DNA of 14,872 nt from Betaproteobacteria bacterium UBA5582 (GCA_002425245.1 DILW01000181.1:1-14872); one strand, 5' to 3'; counted from the stretch's first letter, positions 1 through 7,483 are shown. Made by a program: numbers and translations. The notes: generated from the letters alone by a model not told the origin.

Positions 1-242
1 GCACCGGTTTCGACCTTGATCAGCAGCGCGCCTTCGCCAACCTTGGCGCCGAGCTGAACGAGCACTTCCTTGACCGTGCCGGCAACCGGGCTCGGCACGT
101 CCATGGTGGCCTTGTCCGATTCGAGTGTGACGATGGCGTCGTCGACCTTGATCGTGTCGCCGACTTTGACAAACAGTTCGATGACCGGGACTTCGTCGAA
201 ATCGCCGATGTCGGGAACCTTGACTTCAATGATCTGGCTCAT
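1..242 (-). CDS. aceF: Pyruvate dehydrogenase E2, dihydrolipoyllysine acetyltransferase (N-terminal part only)
   Basis: Partial gene on the minus strand; its first 80 codons are present and the rest lies beyond the left edge. E2 forms the core of the pyruvate dehydrogenase complex in the cytoplasm and passes the acetyl group from E1 to CoA by a swinging lipoyl arm. The visible sequence is one complete biotinyl/lipoyl domain starting MSQIIEVKVPDIG. The lipoyl-lysine motif ESDKATMDVPSP is clear, with K44 as the modified lysine. The start ATG (242-240) has an AAGGGAG-type ribosome binding site inside the 15-bp gap after aceE, so the two genes are surely co-transcribed. How many lipoyl domains the protein has, and whether the catalytic domain is intact, cannot be seen. 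A lipoyl domain of this type could also open a 2-oxoglutarate dehydrogenase E2, or a dihydrolipoamide dehydrogenase carrying an N-terminal lipoyl domain. Position directly after aceE makes aceF by far the best call. Confidence 0.93.
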   Translation of the reverse strand, partial: MSQIIEVKVPDIGDFDEVPVIELFVKVGDTIKVDDAIVTLESDKATMDVPSPVAGTVKEVLVQLGAKVGEGALLIKVETG

Positions 243-257
243 GTTGTCGCTCCCTTC

Positions 258-2924
258 TTAAACCGACAGCGGATTCGGCTTGGCCGGATCCAGGTTGTAC
301 TTGACCAGCGCGGCGGCGACCTTTTCGCGGCCGATCTTGCCCTCGTCGGCGAGCGCCTTGAGCGCCGCCAGGGTCACCCAGTGGCGATCCACCTCGAAGT
401 GGTGGCGCAGCTTCTCGCGGGTGTCGGAGCGGCCGAAACCGTCGGTGCCCAGCGTCACGTAGCTGCCCTTGACGAAGGGGCGGATCTGCTCGGCGTAGAG
501 CTTGACGTAGTCGGTCGCGGCAACCACCGGGCCGACGCTGCCGGCGAGCTTCTGCTCGACGTGCGACAGCTTCGGCTCTTCCAGCGGATGGAGCAGGTTC
601 CAGCGGGCCACGTCCTGGCCGTTGCGGGCCAGTTCGTTGAAGCTCGGGCAACCCCAGAGGTCGGCTTCGACGCCCCAGTCGGCCTTGAGCAGCTCGGCGG
701 CGGCGATGACTTCGCGGAAGATGGTGCCGGAGCCGAGCAGTTGCACGCGCAGCTCGCCCTCGCCACCCTTCTTGAAGGCATACATCCCCTTGATGATGTC
801 GGCCTCGGCACCGGCGGGCATTTCCGGGTGCTCGTAGTTCTCGTTCATCACCGTGATGTAGTAGAAGACGTCTTCCTGCTCGGCGTTCATCCGGCGCAGG
901 CCGTCCTGGACGACGACGGCGACTTCGTACTGGAAGGTCGGGTCGTAGCTGATGCAGTTCGGGATCAGGTTGGCCAGGACCAGGCTGTGGCCATCCTCGT
1001 GCTGCAGGCCTTCGCCGTTCAGCGTGGTGCGGCCGGCGGTGCCGCCGACCAGGAAACCGCGGGCGCGCTGGTCGCCGGCAGCCCAGACCAGATCCATGAC
1101 CCGTTGCAGGCCGAACATCGAGTAGCAGATGTAGAAGGGAATGGTCTGGACGTTGTGCACCGAGTAGGACGTGGCGGCGGCGATCCAGTCGCTCATCGCG
1201 CCGGCTTCGTTGATGCCTTCCTGCAGTACCTGACCGTCCTTCGATTCCTTGTAGAACATCAGCTGGTCATGGTCTTCCGGCACATAGTTCTGACCCTGCT
1301 GGTTCCAGATGCCGACCGCGCGGAACATGCCTTCCATGCCGAAGGTGCGCGACTCGTCCGGGACGATGGGGACGACGTTGCGGCCGACCTGCTTGTCCTT
1401 CAGCAGCATGTTCATGATGCGGACGATGGCCATGGTGGTCGACAGCTCGCGGCCTTCACCGGAAGCCTTGAGCAGCGCGTCGAACTTGTCCAGCGTCGGA
1501 ATCGCCAGCGGTGCCGCCTTGCGCCGACGTTGCGGCAGGTAGCCGCCAAGCGCGGCACGGCGTGCCTGCATGTACTTGTATTCCTCGGAATCCGGGGCAA
1601 AGTTCAGGTAGGGCAGCTCTTCCAGCTTGTCGTCGGGCACCGGCAGGCCGAAGCGGTCGCGGAAGCGGGCAATCTGTTCCTTGTCCATCTTCTTCTGCTG
1701 GTGCGAGATGTTCATCGCCTCGCCGGCCTGGCCCATGCCGAAGCCCTTGATGGTCTTGGCGAGAATGAGGGTCGGGGCGCCCTTGTGGGTGACGGCGGCG
1801 TTGTAGGCGGCGAAGATCTTGAAGATGTCGTGGCCGCCGCGGTTCAGTTGCCAGACGTCGTCGTCGGTCCAGTCGGCGACCAGTTCGCGCAGTTCCGGCG
1901 TGTTGAAGAAGTGTTCGCGGACGTAGGCGCCGTTCTTGGCCTTGAAGGTCTGGTACTCGCCGTCGCACAGCTCCATCATGCGTTTCTTGAGGATGCCCTT
2001 CTTGTCGCGGTTGAACAGGGCGTCCCAGTGGGTGCCCCAGATCAGCTTGATGACGTTCCAGCCGGCGCCGCGGAATTCGGCTTCCAGTTCCTGGATGATC
2101 TTGCCGTTGCCGCGTACCGGGCCGTCCAGGCGCTGCAGGTTGCAGTTGATGACGAAGATCAGGTTGTCCAGCTTCTCACGGCCGGCCATGCCGATGGCGC
2201 CGAGCGATTCGACCTCGTCGGTCTCGCCGTCGCCGAGGAAGGCCCACACCTTGCGGTCATTGGCCTTGGCCAGGCCGCGCGAGTCGAGGTACTTCATGAA
2301 ACGGGCCTGGTAGATGGCCTGGATCGGGCCGAGGCCCATGGAAACGGTCGGGAACTGCCAGAAATCCGGCATCAGCCAGGGGTGCGGGTAGGACGAGATG
2401 CCCTTGCCGTCGGTTTCCTGGCGGAAGTTGTCCATCTGTTCCTCGGTCAGGCGACCGAGCATGAAGGCGCGCGAATAGACGCCCGGCACCGAGTGGCCCT
2501 GGAAGAAGATCAGGTCGCCGCCGGACGGATCGTTGATGCTGCGCCAGAAATGCGAAAAGCCGACGTCGTACAGCGCGGCGGCGGAAGCGAAGGAGGCGAT
2601 GTGGCCGCCGACGTTGGTGTGCTTGTTGGCACGCACGACCATGGCCATGGCGTTCCAGCGGATGTAGGAGTGAATCTTGATCTCCATGTCCGGATCGCCC
2701 GGGTACTTCGGCTGCTGGTCGGCGGGGATGGTGTTGATGTATTCGGTGTTGGCGGAGTACGGAATGTCGATGCCGTCTTCGCGGGCCTGACCGATCAGCG
2801 TCTCGATCAGGTAGTGGGCGCGCTCGGCGCCTTCGTTGCTGATGACGCCTTCGAGGGCGTCGATCCATTCCTTGGTTTCCTGGGGGTCCTGATCGTTGGG
2901 CAGGTTGTTCGGCTGGTCGGCCAT
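258..2924 (-). CDS. aceE: Pyruvate dehydrogenase E1 component, homodimeric type
   Basis: 888 residues, almost the length of E. coli AceE (887). It decarboxylates pyruvate with thiamine diphosphate and reductively acetylates the lipoyl arm of E2, the entry step to acetyl-CoA. The thiamine diphosphate motif is clear: GDGE at residues 231-234 and NCNLQRLDGPVRGN at 260-273. KGFGMGQAGEAMNISHQ matches the catalytic-histidine loop of this family. The conserved HIASFASAAALY and GHSVPGVYSRAF stretches are also present. The single-chain E1 (rather than alpha/beta subunits) is the form usual in gamma- and betaproteobacteria. The start chosen is MADQPNNLPN at 2924, because AGGAGA (2931-2936) lies 6 nt upstream. 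An in-frame ATG 16 codons further upstream (2972) adds a non-conserved Arg/Asn-rich extension and is rejected. aceF follows after 15 bp. The lpd gene is expected further downstream, outside the window. Confidence 0.98.
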   Translation of the reverse strand: MADQPNNLPNDQDPQETKEWIDALEGVISNEGAERAHYLIETLIGQAREDGIDIPYSANTEYINTIPADQQPKYPGDPDMEIKIHSYIRWNAMAMVVRANKHTNVGGHIASFASAAALYDVGFSHFWRSINDPSGGDLIFFQGHSVPGVYSRAFMLGRLTEEQMDNFRQETDGKGISSYPHPWLMPDFWQFPTVSMGLGPIQAIYQARFMKYLDSRGLAKANDRKVWAFLGDGETDEVESLGAIGMAGREKLDNLIFVINCNLQRLDGPVRGNGKIIQELEAEFRGAGWNVIKLIWGTHWDALFNRDKKGILKKRMMELCDGEYQTFKAKNGAYVREHFFNTPELRELVADWTDDDVWQLNRGGHDIFKIFAAYNAAVTHKGAPTLILAKTIKGFGMGQAGEAMNISHQQKKMDKEQIARFRDRFGLPVPDDKLEELPYLNFAPDSEEYKYMQARRAALGGYLPQRRRKAAPLAIPTLDKFDALLKASGEGRELSTTMAIVRIMNMLLKDKQVGRNVVPIVPDESRTFGMEGMFRAVGIWNQQGQNYVPEDHDQLMFYKESKDGQVLQEGINEAGAMSDWIAAATSYSVHNVQTIPFYICYSMFGLQRVMDLVWAAGDQRARGFLVGGTAGRTTLNGEGLQHEDGHSLVLANLIPNCISYDPTFQYEVAVVVQDGLRRMNAEQEDVFYYITVMNENYEHPEMPAGAEADIIKGMYAFKKGGEGELRVQLLGSGTIFREVIAAAELLKADWGVEADLWGCPSFNELARNGQDVARWNLLHPLEEPKLSHVEQKLAGSVGPVVAATDYVKLYAEQIRPFVKGSYVTLGTDGFGRSDTREKLRHHFEVDRHWVTLAALKALADEGKIGREKVAAALVKYNLDPAKPNPLSV

Positions 2925-2930
2925 GGTTTG

Positions 2931-2936
2931 TCTCCT
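2931..2936 (-). promoter_or_regulatory. Ribosome binding site deciding the aceE start
   Basis: AGGAGA on the minus strand, 6 nt before the ATG at 2924. It supports the 888-residue start over the in-frame ATG at 2972. Confidence 0.75.
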
Positions 2937-3033
2937 ACGTGGGTTTTCATTCTGTCCGGCTGGGTAAGCCAAACAACTTTAACGCTTTGCACGGAGGATC
3001 ACACCCCGTGTTTACACCTAGTTGCTGTTGCGC

Positions 3034-3062
3034 ATTGTAAAAACAAAATTCGCATCGTGCAA
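3034..3062 (-). promoter_or_regulatory. Likely sigma70-type promoter of aceE-aceF
   Basis: On the minus strand, TTGCAC (3062-3057) is separated by exactly 17 bp from TACAAT (3039-3034). The -10 box matches 5 of 6 consensus bases; the -35 box keeps only the TTG. The spacer is AT-rich. Transcription would begin near 3027, giving a leader of about 100 nt before aceE. That leader contains a short dyad, CACGG and CCGTG, at 2990-3010 (11-nt loop), which could be an operator or a weak hairpin. I see no PdhR-like AATTGGT/ACCAATT palindrome. The rest of the 216-bp gap (2925-3140) shows nothing gene-like. Confidence 0.5.
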
Positions 3063-3121
3063 TATGGTTTCACGCAAATTGATGCCGTCGCGAATTTTCT
3101 GCGTGGGGGTTTTCTCTGGGG

Positions 3122-3137
3122 CGCGCCGTCGGGCGCG
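3122..3137 (-). other. GC-rich hairpin just after the response regulator gene
   Basis: CGCGCC and GGCGCG form a perfect 6-bp stem with a 4-nt loop, starting 3 bp after the regulator stop codon (3141). On the minus strand the stem is followed by a C/A-rich stretch rather than a U-run, so it is not a canonical intrinsic terminator. It may slow or process the transcript. Read-through from the regulator into aceE therefore remains possible. Confidence 0.3.
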
Positions 3138-3140
3138 AAA

Positions 3141-3785
3141 TCAGCGGGGAGCCAGCGCTGCCTTGGCGACGGCTTCGGCCCGGTTGCGCGCGCCGAGAAC
3201 GCGGAAGATCGCAGCCAGGTGAATCTTGACCGTGCCTTCGCTGATGCCGAGTTGGCGTGCAATCAGCTTGTTCGAACTGCCGGTGCCGAGCAGATCGAGC
3301 ACTTCCAGTTGGCGGGCGGTTAGTGCGCCGTTGCCATGGAGCTGGACCTGGCTCGCTTCGCTTTTGGGGCGCAGCAGGAGCGGCGGAACGTATACGCCGC
3401 CCTGCAATACGAGTTGCAGGGCGGCAAGCATGATCTCGCTCGAATCGGACTTGCTGATGAAGCCGCGCACTCCGGCGTCGAGCAGGCGGTGGACGACTTC
3501 GCTTTCCTCGCAGGCGCTGAGCACAACCAGCGGCAGTTCGGGGTGTCGCTGCTGAAGGTCGAGAATGTGGCAACCAGCGTTAGCGCCAGGCATCAGCAGA
3601 TCGACGATGGCCAGGTCAAGCGTACTGCCATCCACCGCAGCCAGCCGGTCGGCGCTGTTGATCCGGGTGAAACTCACCTGTGCTGCGAGGCCGCCGAGCT
3701 TCATCTGCAAGGCGTCGAGAACAAGGTGGTGGTCGTCGGCGATCAGGATGTGCATGTTGGGGGCAGCCGTTTCTAGTGTCGGCAT
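3141..3785 (-). CDS. Two-component response regulator, NarL/LuxR (REC-HTH) type
   Basis: 214 residues from the outermost ATG. The N-terminal receiver domain (about residues 11-130) has the acidic pair in ILIADDHH (D17, D18), the phospho-acceptor D62 in AIVDLLMPG, the switch residue S90 in VVLSACEE and K112 in FISKSDSS. A LuxR-type helix-turn-helix (about 152-210) follows, with LTARQLEVLDLL and SNKLIARQLGISEGTVKIHL. This is the standard layout of a phosphorylation-controlled transcription factor of the NarL/FixJ class. The start is uncertain. MHILIADDHH at 3755 fits the family better, and the segment before it contains a direct repeat and a TAGAAT box. Neither ATG has a strong ribosome binding site. 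No kinase is adjacent on the same strand; the hybrid kinase at 7470-9245, beyond the large gene, is the nearest candidate partner. Targets are unknown. The divergent large gene, its own promoter and aceE are the obvious neighbours to test. Confidence 0.93.
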   Translation of the reverse strand: MPTLETAAPNMHILIADDHHLVLDALQMKLGGLAAQVSFTRINSADRLAAVDGSTLDLAIVDLLMPGANAGCHILDLQQRHPELPLVVLSACEESEVVHRLLDAGVRGFISKSDSSEIMLAALQLVLQGGVYVPPLLLRPKSEASQVQLHGNGALTARQLEVLDLLGTGSSNKLIARQLGISEGTVKIHLAAIFRVLGARNRAEAVAKAALAPR

Positions 3786-3797
3786 ATTCTAATGTCG
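3770..3797. repeat. Imperfect 12-bp direct repeat in the regulator/large-gene divergent region
   Basis: TTTCTAGTGTCG (3770-3781) and ATTCTAATGTCG (3786-3797) match at 10 of 12 positions with a 16-bp period. The repeat straddles the outer start codon of the response regulator. The complement of the second copy contains TAGAAT, a possible -10 box for the regulator. Tandem sites like this are often bound by transcription factors, so autoregulation is plausible. This is an inference from position only. Confidence 0.4.
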
Positions 3798-3820
3798 TAT
3801 GGCCTGGCCGGGTGGCATAG

Positions 3821-3837
3821 ACCATCTGGATGATGGT
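3821..3837. promoter_or_regulatory. Dyad upstream of the large gene, possible operator
   Basis: ACCATC-tggat-GATGGT is a perfect 6-bp inverted repeat with a 5-bp centre, 68 bp before the ATG of the large gene. Its size and symmetry suit a dimeric helix-turn-helix regulator. No good -35/-10 pair for the large gene could be assigned nearby, so its role is open. Confidence 0.25.
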
Positions 3838-3890
3838 GCGCGCCGGGGCGCGGTCGCAATATGGGGATGCCAATTCCGGCAAATTAAAAC

Positions 3891-3895
3891 AGGAG
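3891..3895 (+). promoter_or_regulatory. Ribosome binding site deciding the start of the large gene
   Basis: AGGAG lies 9 nt before the ATG at 3905. The in-frame ATG at 3830 has no comparable site and would add 25 residues that do not look like coding sequence. Confidence 0.7.
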
Positions 3896-3904
3896 TGTTC
3901 GAAC

Positions 3905-6900
3905 ATGGCACACCCCCTCATAGACTGGCGTTTCTCCGCGGCCGGCGTCGCCAATCCCGACGGCTCGGCAGCAGCGATCATCAACGGACTCGTACCGGCC
4001 CCCGGTCCCGGTGCAACGGCGATGGGCGATCTGGCATCGGCGCTGACGTTTGCGCCGGGCGCTTCGTGTACCAGCCAACTGGCTCCGGCAGCACTGGATG
4101 CTACCCGGTTCGCCATTCGCGTCGCTTTCCGCGTCACCAGTGCAGTCAGCGGCCGGCGCAATCTGGTCGAATCGACTGCCCTGCCATTTTCATTGTTCAT
4201 CGAGCCGGGGGCGGCGGCGGACCGCTTCAATGTTTCCGCCAGCGTCGAAAACGGCAGCGCCGGCTGGTCGTCGGCGAGCAGTGCCAATCGGCGCGTGCTT
4301 TCGGTAGGTCAGTGGTATGTGGCCAGCCTGGTGTTCGATATCGACACCATGGCCCTGCTCATCGATGACCGGGTCGTCGCCGTCACTGCCTTCCCCCGCG
4401 GCGGCATGCGCGCCGGCAGCGGCGACCGCCTGTGGGTCGGTACCTGGATCGACGGCGCCCGCTGGCCCTTCGTCGGCGAAATCGCTGCCGTCCAGCTGTG
4501 GCGGGACATCCCCGAGGCACTCGAAAGCCAGCTCGACGCCGAGCGCGGTTCGGCCGAATGGCATCTCATGCGCAAGGAGAACGAAGTCCGGCCGACCCTC
4601 AACCTGGGGCCGAAAACTGCCGACTTCTACTACGATCCCGGAACCGGCAGCTACATCCAGCCGTACGCGCTGGCGGTGATTTCCTACACCGAGGGACATC
4701 CGGCCGCCTTTGTCATGTACGGTGCCATCCTCGGCAAATGGCGCAGCGACGAGAACCTGCGGCGCGCCCTGGGCGGGCTGGCTTCGGACGAAATCGCCGG
4801 GCGCCGTGCGGGCAGCCGCAAGAGTGTGTTCGCCCAGGGGGCGATTTACTGGTCGGCGCAGTCCGGGGCCTTCCCGGTGCTGGGGCGGATGAACATCGAC
4901 TTCGACCTGCTCGGCGAAGGGGTGAGCCCGATCGGCTTGCCGATTGCCGACGCCGAGAACGTTGCCGGCGGCAAGATGCAGCGCTTCCAGAGCGGCCGGA
5001 TGTATCTGCAGAACGGTCGGCCCAAGGCCTTCGAGGTCCATGGTGCCATTCTGGCCAAGTACGATGCAGCCGGCGGTCTGGGCCGCTTCGGCTTCCCGAT
5101 TTCGGACGAAACCGATGTCCGGCGCGGCACGGCAGTGATCGGCAAGGTCAGCGAGTTCGAATCGGCCAGCATCTACTGGTCGCCGCAGACGCCGGCGGCG
5201 GTGATCTACGGCGCCATCCGCGAGCGCTATCGCGGCCGCCCGGGCGACACCGGCGAGGGGGGGCCGCAGGGCGATCTCGGTTTCCCGACCAGCGACGAAA
5301 GCGATATTCCGGGAGCGCCCGGCGCACGCTTCAACAGCTTCCAGAACGGCAGCATCCTGTGGTTCGGCGGGCCGATCTTCGTCTGTCGGCCGTTCAGGAT
5401 CTTCCTCGGTCGCCTCGATACCAAGGAGGAGGATCGCGACATCCTCGATCTGGACGGACAGAACGATCTCTACTGCCGCGTCTGCGTCGATGTGAACGGG
5501 CATCGGGTGTTCGACCGCAAGTATCCTGAAGGCAGCAAGCATTACCCGTCGGCCAATATCCGCGACCTGAACATCAACGTGCCGCACCAGATCGTGCCCA
5601 ACAACGCCGGCATCGCCGCACGCGTGCGGGTCGAGGTCTGGGAGTCGGATGACGGCAACCTGTTCGGCGGTGGCGACGACCATCTCGGCACCCTAACCAG
5701 CGACCTGAACATCGCCAACGCCTGGGGCATGCGCAACAACAACGGCTTGTTCCGCAGCAGCAACTTCGGCCCCTGGGTGAATCACCTCGACTGGTCGGTC
5801 AAGCCACAGGTGGTGGCGGGGACGCCGCTCGACTTCTGGGGCGTGCAGAATGCCGGTACGCCGACGGTCGACTGGCGCGAGTACGGTGCCGCCTTCGGCG
5901 ACGTCGACCCGGATTTCGAGATCGATTTCGGCATCATCGACGACGGCCTCAAGGCGCTTTACTACGAGGCCGTGGTCAAGGGGCTGGCCGATGGCGGCAA
6001 CTGCTTCGGCATGTCGCTGGAAGCGATCTATGCCTGGAAAGGGCGGTCGCGGCTGGGGGCGCCCTTGTCGCGTTTCCGCACCTGGTCGCAGGTGGTGGAC
6101 GATTTCAACGTCAAGCACATCTACCAGGTCGGTGCCGATCCCATCTGGTGGATCGTCGGCCAGTTCCTGAGCGGCAACACGCACGATCCGGTACAGGTCT
6201 TCCAGGATACCTGGGACGCCTTCAACCGCGGCCAGCAGGCGGTTCTGTGCATCGCCCAGAACGCCGACTTCTCCGGCGCCCCGCACTGCATCATGCCGAT
6301 TGCCTGGGACCGCAACGTGTCGCCCTGGCGGATGACCGTTTTCGACCCCAACTTCCCCAATCAGCGGCGGACCCTGACGGTCGACCCGGATCGCAACGAG
6401 TTCGTCTATGACGGTTCCAGCGACGGTTCGCGCATCTACCGCGGGCGCGCCTGGTCCGGCGGGCGGATGCACTACATGCCGTGGTCGGTGCTCGACCACC
6501 GCCAGCGGACGCCGGTCTGGGACGCGATCATGCTGCTGCTGGGCGGCGTCCTGCTGATCTTCGGCGACAGCGCCGGGGTCGACAGCCTGACCGACGAGAA
6601 CGGCAATCGCCTCGAAGGCAGCCAGGCCAAGAACCGCGATGCCTTGCGCGGCAAACTGGTCGAGCTGTCCGGCATGTTCGGCCCGGGGGCGGTGCGCGGT
6701 CGTCTCTACGCCGGTCGGCAGGAGCGCAGCTCCCTGCTCATCCCGGCACTGCGTACGGCGGTCGAGCGACTGGCCTTGCCGGCCAACGCCAACGTCCTGC
6801 GCAACAGCAGCGTGTTGCGTGCCAACCTGGCGGTGCAGCCGATGCTGCGGTTGCCGGTGGCCAGCGACGCACCGGTCGGATCGCTGGCCGGGGCGAGCCT

Positions 6901-7483
6901 GATGGACCTGGCGCGCCAGGATCGAACCGGATTCGTCCGGCCGACCCAGCCCACCGATCTCGACACCATCCGGGCAGCCCTGTCCGGCAAGCAGAACGGT
7001 CGTCTGGAGAGCTGCTACAAGCGGCCCTTGCAGAGTGTCCGGGTGGCGGGTGACGTGCGCATCGGCGAGAAGGTCGGCATTGCCTACGAGCGGATGGCGG
7101 CACGCAACAACGAGGTGGTGCTGAGCAGTGATCGCGAACGGGTCTATGCCGTGACCCTGGGCAGCAAGCTCGGTGCCGGCAAGGACTTCCTGAAGGTGAC
7201 GCTGGAAGGACCGCCGGCCCTGCGCAATGCACCCTTGCGGGTCAACATCCAGCCTGGGGGCGGAATGATTGACGTGATCGCGCAGAACACGCCGGTCAAT
7301 CTCAAGGTCCAGGTACAGGGCGTGGTCGGTGGCAAGCCGGTGGCGGCCAACTTCGTTTCCGACGTGCAGGGCGGGCAGCGCATCGTGCTCCCCGACCTGG
7401 CCGATCCGGGGCGCCTGAAGCTCGGTCAGATCGAGACCTTGCAGGGCGAGGCGCGTAACTTCCGGACGCTCAAGCGGCAGTAG
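3905..7483 (+). CDS. Large multidomain protein: LamG-like, LGFP repeats, C2-like and putative papain/C39-like cysteine peptidase
   Basis: 1192 residues; I do not recognise it as a named protein. Residues 1-202 look like a concanavalin A/LamG fold, ending in FVGEIAAVQLWRDI. Residues 272-490 hold four LGFP-type units, with signatures GLASDE (291), GLPIADAE (344), FGFPISDE (395) and LGFPTSDE (458). Residues 495-620 resemble a C2 domain, with acidic loops at DGQNDLY (517-523) and WESDDGNLFGGGDDHLG (579-595). A probable papain-like peptidase core follows: C700 in GGNCFGMSLEA, H794 in GAPHCIMPIAWD and D814 in VFDPNFP. A hydrophobic run occupies 874-887. A helical linker and a beta-rich C-terminus (about 1036-1192) complete it. 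There is no N-terminal signal peptide, so location is unclear. LGFP repeats are known mainly from cell-envelope proteins of actinobacteria. Two-component genes lie on both sides, and the 3' end overlaps the kinase gene tail to tail by 14 bp. Enzyme activity is inference from motif order only. Confidence 0.85.
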   Translation: MAHPLIDWRFSAAGVANPDGSAAAIINGLVPAPGPGATAMGDLASALTFAPGASCTSQLAPAALDATRFAIRVAFRVTSAVSGRRNLVESTALPFSLFIEPGAAADRFNVSASVENGSAGWSSASSANRRVLSVGQWYVASLVFDIDTMALLIDDRVVAVTAFPRGGMRAGSGDRLWVGTWIDGARWPFVGEIAAVQLWRDIPEALESQLDAERGSAEWHLMRKENEVRPTLNLGPKTADFYYDPGTGSYIQPYALAVISYTEGHPAAFVMYGAILGKWRSDENLRRALGGLASDEIAGRRAGSRKSVFAQGAIYWSAQSGAFPVLGRMNIDFDLLGEGVSPIGLPIADAENVAGGKMQRFQSGRMYLQNGRPKAFEVHGAILAKYDAAGGLGRFGFPISDETDVRRGTAVIGKVSEFESASIYWSPQTPAAVIYGAIRERYRGRPGDTGEGGPQGDLGFPTSDESDIPGAPGARFNSFQNGSILWFGGPIFVCRPFRIFLGRLDTKEEDRDILDLDGQNDLYCRVCVDVNGHRVFDRKYPEGSKHYPSANIRDLNINVPHQIVPNNAGIAARVRVEVWESDDGNLFGGGDDHLGTLTSDLNIANAWGMRNNNGLFRSSNFGPWVNHLDWSVKPQVVAGTPLDFWGVQNAGTPTVDWREYGAAFGDVDPDFEIDFGIIDDGLKALYYEAVVKGLADGGNCFGMSLEAIYAWKGRSRLGAPLSRFRTWSQVVDDFNVKHIYQVGADPIWWIVGQFLSGNTHDPVQVFQDTWDAFNRGQQAVLCIAQNADFSGAPHCIMPIAWDRNVSPWRMTVFDPNFPNQRRTLTVDPDRNEFVYDGSSDGSRIYRGRAWSGGRMHYMPWSVLDHRQRTPVWDAIMLLLGGVLLIFGDSAGVDSLTDENGNRLEGSQAKNRDALRGKLVELSGMFGPGAVRGRLYAGRQERSSLLIPALRTAVERLALPANANVLRNSSVLRANLAVQPMLRLPVASDAPVGSLAGASLMDLARQDRTGFVRPTQPTDLDTIRAALSGKQNGRLESCYKRPLQSVRVAGDVRIGEKVGIAYERMAARNNEVVLSSDRERVYAVTLGSKLGAGKDFLKVTLEGPPALRNAPLRVNIQPGGGMIDVIAQNTPVNLKVQVQGVVGGKPVAANFVSDVQGGQRIVLPDLADPGRLKLGQIETLQGEARNFRTLKRQ

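Noticed and set aside
3011..3039. Plus-strand TTTACA as a -35 box in the aceE upstream gap
   Set aside because: No matching -10 box at the right spacing, and no plus-strand gene follows. The minus-strand TTGCAC-17-TACAAT pair explains the area better.
381..3323. 980-codon open frame opposite aceE on the plus strand
   Set aside because: It mirrors the aceE codons in a GC-rich gene. The translation is low-complexity (Val/Ala/Asp/Gly/His rich) with no family motifs, while aceE on the other strand is certain.
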